A stretch of DNA of 13,722 nucleotides from positions 1 to 13,722 of the forward strand of contig CAAFWX010000073.1 in the NCBI GenBank assembly GCA_900766795.1, given 5' to 3'. Shown piece by piece: positions 1-6,500 of this stretch. Position 1 is the first letter of the stretch. Each line of letters starts with the position of its first letter. The position numbers and the translations under genes were made by a program. The DNA is from Oscillospiraceae bacterium. GTDB taxonomy: Bacteria > Bacillota_A > Clostridia > Oscillospirales > Ruminococcaceae. The notes below the pieces were generated by a model. The model was not told the DNA's origin and searched no databases. It saw nothing but the letters and a program-made list of their open reading frames with translations.

Positions 1-131
1 AGCGCGGTCAGCATGTGGTCGAGAAAGCCGATTCCCGTGTCAATGTCGGCTTTTGCGCCGCCGTCAAGGTCAAGCTTTACGCTGATGTCGGTTTCCTTTG
101 TCTTTCTGTTTATCTCGGATATTCTGTTCAT
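1..131 (-). CDS. hisB: Imidazoleglycerol-phosphate dehydratase, N-terminal fragment (cut by window edge)
   Basis: HisB removes water from imidazoleglycerol phosphate to give imidazoleacetol phosphate, a middle step of histidine biosynthesis in the cytoplasm. Only the first 43 codons lie in the window and the gene runs off the left edge. The fragment carries the family's opening pattern: R9-x-T-x-E-T near the start and the GIGFLDHML block at residues 33-41, whose His39 is one of the metal-binding histidines in this Mn-dependent family. The ATG at 131-129 is chosen because an AAAGGAG ribosome-binding sequence (140-146) sits 8 bases upstream and the protein then starts where HisB proteins normally start. 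It follows hisD by 121 bases, an unusually long gap for this operon. Short length is due only to the window edge; no frameshift is visible. Confidence 0.93.
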   Translation of the reverse strand, partial: MNRISEINRKTKETDISVKLDLDGGAKADIDTGIGFLDHMLTA

Positions 132-252
132 TTGCTGCACTCCTTTTCTTGAAATTTCCCGCTTTAAAAATCCCTGTTTAAATGGCAATTCCGCGCGGAG
201 GCTCGGCGGAGAGTTACCTCTTCGCAAAACCGCCCCCTCGCGGCGCCGTTTA
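132..252 (-). other. Structured intergenic spacer between hisD and hisB; possible dispersed repeat element
   Basis: This 121-base gap contains no gene but is unusually foldable. Read on the minus strand there is an 8-bp palindrome right after the hisD stop (CGGCGCCG, 241-248). Next comes GGCGG (234-230) pairing with CCGCC (209-205), enclosing AGAG/CTCT (221-218 with 213-210) closed by a GTAA loop, which as RNA is a GNRA tetraloop. A second palindrome CCGCGCGG lies at 191-198. CCGCG and AGG on the 5' side can also pair with CGCGG and CCT on the 3' side, so much of 191-248 could form one branched stem. The remainder (132-190) is AT-richer and ends in the hisB ribosome-binding site. No U-run follows the stem directly, so a simple terminator is unlikely. 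A processing or attenuation element, or a mobile intergenic repeat, are the alternatives. Confidence 0.5.
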
Positions 253-1548
253 TCAATACTCTTTTCTTACCTTAATGGAGTTTGCGTGAGCGGTGAGCTT
301 TTCGCGCTCCGCGATAAGAATAATGTCGTCTGCCGCCTCAAGAAGCGCGTCCTTGGTGTAGCAGATGTAGCTTGAGCGCTTTACGAAGCTGTCCACGCCG
401 AGCGGCGAGAAGAATCGCGCCGTGCCGCTTGTCGGAAGAACGTGGTTCGGACCTGCGTAATAGTCGCCCAGCGGCTCGGGGGAATACTGCCCCAAAAACA
501 GCGAGCCTACGTTGTCAAGCTTTCCGATGTACTCCATCGGGTTCGCCGCAACTACCTCAAGGTGCTCGGGAGCAATTTTGTTTGCAAGCTCCACGGCGTA
601 GTCCATATCGTCGCACACGATAATTGCCCCGTAGTTTTCGAGCGAAGCATCGATAATCTCCTTGCGGGAGAGGTACGCGCTCTGGCGCTCAATTTCCGCG
701 CGGGTCTTTTCCGCAACCTCCATGCTTGTGGTTATCATCACGGCGCTTGCAAGCTTGTCGTGCTCAGCCTGCGACATAAGGTCGGCGGCAAGGTAAGCGG
801 GGTTTGCGGTTTCGTCCGCAAGCACAAGAATCTCGCTGGGTCCCGCAATCATGTCGATATCAACCGTGCCGTAAAGCAGCTTCTTCGCGGTGGCAACAAA
901 GATATTGCCGGGGCCTACAATCTTCGACACCTTGGGAATTTCCTCAGTGCCGTAGGCAAGCGCCGCAACCGCCTGTGCGCCGCCCGCAAGGTATATCCTG
1001 TCAACTCCGCAGAGCGCTGCGGCAACAAGAATATCCTTATTCGCGGTGCCGTCCTTCAGGGGCGGGGTCACCATGATTATCTCCTTAACGCCCGCAATCT
1101 TCGCGGGGATAGCGTTCATCAGCACGGACGAGGGATAAGCCGCCGTGCCGCCCGGAACATACAGTCCAACCCTGTCAAGTCCGCGCACGCGCTGTCCCAT
1201 GATTACGCCGTTTTCTTCGGTCACGCAAAAGCCCTCGCGCTTTTGTCTTGTGTGGAACGCGGTGATGTTCTCCACCGCATTCAGCAGCGCTTCCACAAAC
1301 TCGGGGTTCTCCTCGTTCGCTTCGGTCAGCGCGTCCTGTATTGCTTCGTCGGGCACGCGGTAGTACTGCGCGTTGGGGCAGTCGAACTTTGCCGTGTATG
1401 CCTTAACCGCTTCGTCGCCCTTTTCCTTAACCTCGGCGAGAATGCCCTTTACTATCTTCTCAACATCGCTGTTGACTTCGCCCGCGCGCTTCTCAACCTC
1501 TGCGAGAAACTGCTTCTCGGCGCCGTCCGCTTTTATTATCCTTATCAT
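253..1548 (-). CDS. hisD: Histidinol dehydrogenase
   Basis: HisD is a zinc enzyme that oxidises L-histidinol through histidinaldehyde to L-histidine using two NAD+, the last step of histidine synthesis. At 431 residues it has the usual family length. Numbered from the ATG, the conserved block SQAEHD supplies Gln260 and His263, GDYYAGPNH supplies Asp362, and AHANS near the C-terminus supplies His421: the four zinc ligands of the family. PEHLE gives the catalytic Glu328-His329 pair, and the glycine-rich YVPGG and IVGPGN segments are intact. A GTG at 1551-1549 is also possible, but the ATG at 1548-1546 sits 8 bases from AGGAG (1561-1557), whereas GTG is only 5 bases away. With ATG, the start overlaps the hisG stop by one base (TGATG), implying translational coupling. 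No defects seen. Confidence 0.97.
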   Translation of the reverse strand: MIRIIKADGAEKQFLAEVEKRAGEVNSDVEKIVKGILAEVKEKGDEAVKAYTAKFDCPNAQYYRVPDEAIQDALTEANEENPEFVEALLNAVENITAFHTRQKREGFCVTEENGVIMGQRVRGLDRVGLYVPGGTAAYPSSVLMNAIPAKIAGVKEIIMVTPPLKDGTANKDILVAAALCGVDRIYLAGGAQAVAALAYGTEEIPKVSKIVGPGNIFVATAKKLLYGTVDIDMIAGPSEILVLADETANPAYLAADLMSQAEHDKLASAVMITTSMEVAEKTRAEIERQSAYLSRKEIIDASLENYGAIIVCDDMDYAVELANKIAPEHLEVVAANPMEYIGKLDNVGSLFLGQYSPEPLGDYYAGPNHVLPTSGTARFFSPLGVDSFVKRSSYICYTKDALLEAADDIILIAEREKLTAHANSIKVRKEY

Positions 1549-2180
1549 CACAAACTCTCCTCAATAAGCTTTACGATTTCAGCAATGCGCTCCTGCTTTA
1601 GCTTCATGCTCACGGTGTTTACAATCAGTCTTGCCGAGATGGGCGCAACGTCCTCGAACACCTCAAGCCCGTTTTCTTTGAGCGTAGTGCCTGTTTCCAC
1701 GATATCGACGATTCCGTCAGCAAGCCCCACAAGCGGCGCAAGCTCCACGGAGCCTTCTATCTTCACGATGTCAACGTCCATGCCCTTTGCTTCAAAGAAC
1801 GCGCGCGTAACCTCGGGGTACTTGGAAGCTACCGTCTTTACGCCGTAGCCGTCGTAGAAGTTTGTGCCCTTTTTCACCGCGAGCGCAAACTTGCACCGTC
1901 CGAAGCCGAGGTCTGCAACCTCGAAGAACTTGCCGCCGTGCTCCATGATGGTGTCCTTTCCGACAACGCCGATGTCGCACACGCCGTGCTCCACATAGGT
2001 GATTACGTCCGCCGCCTTTGCAAGCACCACCTCGATATCCTCGTTCGGAATGGAAAGGATAAGCCGCCTGCCCTTTTCGCGAAGCTCGGTTACGTCGTAG
2101 CCGATTTTCTCGAGCGTATCCACGGCGAACTTCTCTATTCTGCCCTTGGTGAGAGCAATTCTTACCTTTCTGTTTTCCAT
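1548..2180 (-). CDS. hisG: ATP phosphoribosyltransferase, short-form catalytic subunit
   Basis: HisG joins ATP to PRPP to make phosphoribosyl-ATP, the committed and feedback-controlled step of histidine synthesis. At 210 residues this is the short form, which lacks the C-terminal regulatory domain of the roughly 300-residue long form and works only in complex with HisZ. Visible family blocks are ALTKGRI (9-15), GVCDIGVVGKD in the 60s-70s, DLGFGRCKFALA (90-101), and the PRPP-binding stretch ending DIVETGTTL (159-167). ATG at 2180 is preferred over an in-frame GTG two codons upstream because GGAGG (2192-2188) lies 7 bases before the ATG and the GTG would overlap the end of hisZ. Only 2 bases separate it from the hisZ stop, in keeping with balanced production of the two partner subunits. 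Confidence 0.96.
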   Translation of the reverse strand: MENRKVRIALTKGRIEKFAVDTLEKIGYDVTELREKGRRLILSIPNEDIEVVLAKAADVITYVEHGVCDIGVVGKDTIMEHGGKFFEVADLGFGRCKFALAVKKGTNFYDGYGVKTVASKYPEVTRAFFEAKGMDVDIVKIEGSVELAPLVGLADGIVDIVETGTTLKENGLEVFEDVAPISARLIVNTVSMKLKQERIAEIVKLIEESL

Positions 2181-2182
2181 GC

Positions 2183-3379
2183 TCACACCTCCTCGGATTT
2201 AACGCTGCCGTCTGCTGCAACGATATCTATGCGCTTTATTCCGTGCGACTTTGCGTAAGCCGCCGCGCACTTGGGGCACTCGAACAGACCGTTGTAAACG
2301 CAAAGTCCGTCTGCAATAAGCCTGTCGCAATGCTTCAGCGCCTTAATCTCCGCGCCTTTTTCGCCGTAAACCAGCACGTCGGGGGCTTTGGTGAGCCTGC
2401 CCGCGTTCTTCTTCAGGAACACCTTTGCGGCGGCTTCAACGTTCATTGCGAAGCCGACAGCACCCGCCTGCCTGCCGAAATTGCCGAGCAGAGTATCATA
2501 TCTGCCGCCCGACAGCGCGGGCTGACCGTAGCCCTCCACATAGCCGCGGAAGATGATTCCCGTGTAGTAGTTTCTCTTATGTACAAGCCCTAGGTCAACC
2601 TTTATCTTGCCCTCAAGACCGCCCTCGCACAGCCCGTCATACAGCGTTTTTAAGCTGCCGAGCATTCCCTTAAGCTCGGGGGAATACATGTACCTGTCCG
2701 CTTGAGCGAACACCTCCGCGCCGCCGAACAGCGCGGGAAGCCGTCTGATTGCTTCTGCGGCGGGAGCGTCATTGCCTTTAAGCGCAACGTTCAGCGCGGG
2801 GTAGTTCTTCGCTTCTATAAAGCCGCGAATTTCCTCCGCCTGCTCCTCGGACACGCCAAGCTCCGCGATAAGATAGCGGAAAATGCCGCTCTCGCCCACC
2901 TCTAGCCGATAGTCGTCGTCGCAGGAGGCAAGCGCCTTTGCCGACAGCATAAGCGCCTCGAAATCAGCCGCAGCGCTGCTGCCGCCGAGTATCTCAATGC
3001 CGCTTTGGGTGAACTCGTCATCTCGTCCGCTGTCCTTAGGGTTCACCATGAATATCGACTGGTTGTAGAACAGCTTAAGCGGAAGCTCCTCGCCGCGAAG
3101 TCTTGTTGCGGCAAGCCGCGCAATGGGCATGGTATTATCGGGACGAAGCACCATAAGGCGGTTCTTTCCGTCCACAAGCTTGTACATCGTTTCCTGCGGG
3201 AAATAGCGCGCCTTTCCGTTAAACACATCGAAGAACTCAAGCCCCGGGGTCATCACCTCGGAATAGCCGTAGCCCTCAAACAGCGTTGTAAGCTTTCCGA
3301 CAATGGAGCGCTTTGCGGCGCACTCCTCAAACAGCAGGTCGCGTGTGCCCTCGGGAGTGAGCAGGTCGTATCTTTTCAA
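2183..3379 (-). CDS. hisZ: ATP phosphoribosyltransferase regulatory subunit (HisRS-like)
   Basis: HisZ is a catalytically inactive paralogue of histidyl-tRNA synthetase that binds short-form HisG and gives it activity and histidine feedback sensitivity. The 398-residue product opens with the class II synthetase-like LLTPEGTRDLL, has a motif-2-like LPLKLFYNQSIF (about 99-110) and a motif-3-like SGGRYDTLL (290-298). The position of the HisRS signature RGLDYYTG reads HKRNYYTG here, which supports HisZ rather than a true tRNA synthetase, as does hisG next door. The C-terminal part carries a CPKC pair (368-371) that I do not recall as a family hallmark. The TTG at 3379-3377 is preferred over an ATG 11 codons upstream: the reading then begins L-K-R-Y-D as in other HisZ proteins, and AGAGAGG (3396-3390) lies 10 bases upstream, while the ATG has no ribosome-binding sequence. 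Confidence 0.93.
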   Translation of the reverse strand: MKRYDLLTPEGTRDLLFEECAAKRSIVGKLTTLFEGYGYSEVMTPGLEFFDVFNGKARYFPQETMYKLVDGKNRLMVLRPDNTMPIARLAATRLRGEELPLKLFYNQSIFMVNPKDSGRDDEFTQSGIEILGGSSAAADFEALMLSAKALASCDDDYRLEVGESGIFRYLIAELGVSEEQAEEIRGFIEAKNYPALNVALKGNDAPAAEAIRRLPALFGGAEVFAQADRYMYSPELKGMLGSLKTLYDGLCEGGLEGKIKVDLGLVHKRNYYTGIIFRGYVEGYGQPALSGGRYDTLLGNFGRQAGAVGFAMNVEAAAKVFLKKNAGRLTKAPDVLVYGEKGAEIKALKHCDRLIADGLCVYNGLFECPKCAAAYAKSHGIKRIDIVAADGSVKSEEV

Positions 3380-3389
3380 AATCGTGTTA

Positions 3390-3396
3390 CCTCTCT
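3390..3396 (-). promoter_or_regulatory. Ribosome-binding site deciding the hisZ TTG start
   Basis: AGAGAGG on the minus strand, 10 bases upstream of TTG at 3379. No purine-rich Shine-Dalgarno sequence precedes the alternative ATG at 3412, which itself sits directly after a hairpin. The spacing is at the long end of the normal range. Confidence 0.6.
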
Positions 3397-3414
3397 TGCT
3401 TTCATGTTTCATTT

Positions 3415-3441
3415 GCGGGAATATCCCGCTTCACTTTCGTG
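3415..3441 (-). other. Paired short hairpins in the hisZ leader
   Basis: Inside the predicted untranslated leader of the his transcript, the minus strand holds CAC-GAAA-GTG (3441-3432), a tiny stem with a GNRA loop, and then GCGGGA-TAT-TCCCGC (3429-3415), a perfect 6-bp stem. Neither is followed by a U-run. They could stabilise the 5' end or be DNA-level protein sites. The leader from the predicted start near 3471 to the TTG is only about 90 bases, too short for a histidine T-box. Confidence 0.4.
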
Positions 3442-3488
3442 TGGTAATGTGTTATCGTGCTATCGTGTTACTATACTATATTACCACA
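3440..3488. promoter_or_regulatory. Candidate operator: 9-bp inverted repeat with internal direct repeats at the his promoter
   Basis: TGTGGTAAT at 3440-3448 and its exact reverse complement ATTACCACA at 3480-3488 flank a 31-base core. Within the core, TATCGTG occurs twice 8 bases apart (3453-3459 and 3461-3467), GTGTTA occurs twice (3449-3454 and 3465-3470), and ACTAT is tandemly doubled (3470-3479). The far arm overlaps the predicted -10 element, and because transcription should start near 3471 that arm would not be in the RNA. The repeat therefore makes more sense as a DNA site for a repressor than as an RNA hairpin. A TrpR-family histidine regulator (HisR/YerC type), known to control his genes in Firmicutes, is one candidate. 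I do not recall its consensus well enough to assign it. Confidence 0.55.
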
Positions 3489-3506
3489 TTAAAGCGCCGT
3501 TGTCAA
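3478..3506 (-). promoter_or_regulatory. Sigma-A-type promoter of the his operon
   Basis: On the minus strand a perfect -35 TTGACA (3506-3501) is followed after 17 bases by TAATAT (3483-3478), matching the consensus -10 at its most conserved positions (TA....T). A second -10-like TATAGT lies 3 bases further on, with 20-base spacing. Transcription would begin near 3471 and run into hisZ. Position after polC and before hisZ, and the overlap with an inverted repeat, fit a regulated operon promoter. Confidence 0.7.
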
Positions 3507-3558
3507 GACGCGGGCGCTTATTCAGCGGTTTTCACAGCCGCTGTCAACAATTGCGGCT
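3492..3558 (-). terminator. Alternative stem-loops downstream of polC; weak or non-canonical terminator region
   Basis: After the polC stop the minus strand has three stems. AGCCGC (3558-3553) pairs with GCGGCT (3541-3536). CAGCGG (3543-3538) pairs with CCGCTG (3528-3523), sharing bases with the first so both cannot form at once. AAGCGCC (3519-3513) pairs with GGCGCTT (3498-3492), with the his -35 inside its loop. None is followed by a clear U-run (the last has only TTTAATG), so intrinsic termination would be weak. Some readthrough from polC into his, or factor-dependent termination, is possible. This is a structural call only. Confidence 0.4.
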
Positions 3559-3573
3559 TGTGTTTGGAGAAAA

Positions 3574-6500
3574 TTACATATCAAAAAGCGAAATCTGCGA
3601 CGACTGGGGAATGCCCCTGAACACGCCCATTTCGTTAAGCTTCTCGATTACGGAGCTGTTCACGCCGCTCTCCTGCTGGATTTCGTCAACGCAGCCGCAG
3701 TTGCCGGAGTTAATCGCTTCCTTAAGCTTGATGGCAGCGTTATCGCCACAACCCGCAACCGCAAGAAACGGCAATCGCAGCTTTCCGTCCTCGACGCGGT
3801 AGGTAACCGCTTCGGATAGCCTTGCATCCACGGGCAGGAAGCCGATTCCGCGCAGCATTGCTTCATACACAAGCTGGAGCGCTTCCATGATACCTTTTTC
3901 CTTAACGCCGGGCTTCGGAATCTGCTGAATCTGCTTTATGCGCTGCTTTACGGCGCTCTTTCCTGCAAGCACCGTTTCAAGCTCAAGATTTTCGGTGTGC
4001 TTTGTAAGCACCGCAGCGTAAAACTCGCACTTGTGGTAAAGCTTGAACCAACACAGCTTTACCGCAGAGGTAACGTATGCCGCCGCGTGCGCTTTCGGGA
4101 ACATGTACTTTATCTTCTTGCAGCTCTCAACGTACCAGTCAGGGACGTTGTTGTCCTTGAACGCCTGATAAATCTCGTCGGTGAACAGCTTCTTCGCGTT
4201 GCCCTTTCGGGTGATTTCCATTATCTTGAACGCAAGCTCCGGCTCAACGCCCTTGTGCATGAGGTAAACCATGATGTTGTCACGCGTTCCGATAACCTCC
4301 GAAATCGTGCAGGTGCCGTTCGCGATAAGCTCCTGCGCGTTGCCGAGCCAAACGTCCGTGCCGTGCGACAGACCCGAAATCTGGAGCAGGTCGGAGAAGT
4401 TCTTCGGCTGCGCTTCTTTAAGCATTCCCATCGCAAAGGGCGTGCCGAACTCGGGGATTCCCCATGTGCCGCAGGGTGCGCCGAGTTCGTCAGCGGTTAC
4501 TCCCATCGGCTCGGGCGACAGGAACAGCTCGTATATCTTCGGGTCGGAGGTGGGTACGTCCGCAATCTTAACGCCCGTCATGTCCTCAAGGTGCTTGTAC
4601 AGCGTCGGCACATCGTGTCCCAGCTCGTCAAGCTTCAGTATCGTGTCATGAAGCGCATGGAAGTCGAAGTGGGTGGTTATCATGTCGCTTTCGGTCTTGT
4701 CGGCAGGGTGCTGTACGGGAGTGAAGTCGTAGACCTCGTATTTGTTCGGCACAACAACCATGCCGCCCGGGTGCTGGGAGGTGGTGCGCTTTACGCCTGT
4801 GCAGCCGATGGCAAGGCGCTCCATCTCGGCTTCGTTGTAGCTTATGCCGCGCTCCTCGCAGTACTTCGCCACAAAGCCGTAGGCGGTCTTGTCCTGAACC
4901 GCGGAAATCGTACCCGCCTTGAACACATGGTCCTTACCGAACAATTCTTCGGTGTAGCGGTGCACCTTACCCTGAACCTCGCCCGAGAAGTTAAGGTCGA
5001 TATCGGGCGCCTTGTCGCCCTTAAAGCCGAGGAAGGTTTCAAACGGGATATCGTGTCCGTCGCGAATCATATCAATTCCGCAGTGCGGGCAGTTCTTCTG
5101 GGGAAGGTCAAAGCCCGAGCCAACCGAGCCGTCGGTGATGAACTCGTTGAAACGGCACTTGGGGCAGCGATAATGGGGAGCAAGCGGGTTTACCTCGGAG
5201 ATTCCCGACATAATCGCAACAAAGGACGAGCCGACAGAACCACGCGAGCCGACAAGATAGCCGTTGTCCTCGGAGTACTTAACCAGCTTCTGGGCAATCA
5301 TGTAGAGCACCGAGAAGCCGTAGTGTATGATTGCATGAAGCTCCTTTTCAAGACGCGCGGAAACGATTTCGGGGATTTTGCCCTCGTAGCCGTACCAGTC
5401 CATGGCGCGCGTCCAGCAGAGGCTTTGAAGCTCCTCCTCCGCGCCCTCGATTGAGGGGGTGAACGTGCCCTCGGGGATAGGTCGGATATCGTCGTCAATC
5501 ATGTCTGCGATGAGGTTGGTGTTGGTGACAACCACCTCGAATGCCTTGTCCTTTCCGAGATACTCGAACTCGGAGAGCATTTCGTCCGTAGTGCGGAAGA
5601 ACAGCGGCGCCTGATGGTCGGCGTCCTTGTAGCCCTGACCTGCCTGAAGCATGGTGCGGAAAATCGCGTCCTCTTTGTCCTTGAAGTGGACGTCGCAGGT
5701 GGCGACAACGGGCTTTCCGAGCTTTTCGCCAAGCTTCACTACCTCGCGGTTGAGGTCGCGCAGCGCCTCGTCATCGGGCACGCGCTGCTCGCGTACAAGA
5801 AACTCGTTGTTAGCGATAGGCTGGATTTCGAGGTAGTCGTAAATCTCGGCAAGGGCTTCGATTTCCTCGGGCGGCTTCTTGTCGAGAATGGCTCTGAACA
5901 GCTCGCCCGCCTCGCAGGCGCTTCCGATAAGCAGCCCCTCGCGGTGCTTTTTGAGCGCGGAGAGCGGTATTCTCGGCTTCTTGTAGAAGTACTCGAGGTT
6001 GGAGAGCGAAATCAGCTTGTAGAGGTTCTTAAGTCCCGCCTTGTTCTTCACAAGGATTATCATGTGGTAATAGGGCAGCTTCTTCACGTCCACGTTTCCG
6101 AGCAGCGCGTTGAGGTCGCCCAGCTTTTCAAGCTTTCCAAGCTTTGAGGTGTTGGTGATAAGCTTTCGGTAAATCTCCGCGAGCATTTTTGCGTCGTCGA
6201 TGGCGCGGTGGTGGTTGAAGTCGCCAAGCTTGTACTCCTTTGCGATGGTGTCAAGCTTGTGGTTTCTGAGGTTCGGCAGCGCCGCCCTGCAAAGGGTCAG
6301 CGTGTCAAGCGAGGTGAAGTTCCACTCGATACCCTGCCTGCGGCAGCCCGCTTTAATAAACGAGGTATCAAACGAAGCGTTATGCGCGACAAGCACCGCT
6401 CCACCGCAGAAATCCATAAATTTACGCAGGGCTTCTTCCTCTTTGGGAGCGTCCTTTACCATCTCGTCGTCAATTCCCGTAAGCTCGGTTATCTGCGCGG

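Noticed and set aside
160..188. Internal promoter for hisB with TTGCCA as -35
   Set aside because: No acceptable -10 hexamer occurs at 16-18 base spacing.
442..1848. A 468-residue open frame on the plus strand opposite hisD and hisG
   Set aside because: It lies wholly antisense to two clear enzymes, has no recognisable domain and a composition typical of a shadow frame in GC-rich coding DNA.
2183..3379. True histidyl-tRNA synthetase (hisS)
   Set aside because: The histidine-A signature RGLDYYTG is replaced by HKRNYYTG, and the gene directly precedes a short-form hisG, as expected for hisZ.
3519..3547. Second promoter with -35 TTGACA at 3547-3542
   Set aside because: At 17-18 base spacing the -10 would be TGAATA or GAATAA, a poor match. 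The promoter at 3506-3478 is clearly better.
3380..3573. Histidine T-box riboswitch upstream of hisZ
   Set aside because: The predicted leader is about 90 bases, too short for a T-box. I see no specifier loop, T-box sequence or terminator with a U-run.
3997..5454. A 485-residue plus-strand open frame opposite polC
   Set aside because: It is antisense to the conserved polymerase core, which must be the coding strand. The Arg/Val/Leu-rich product has no family signature.
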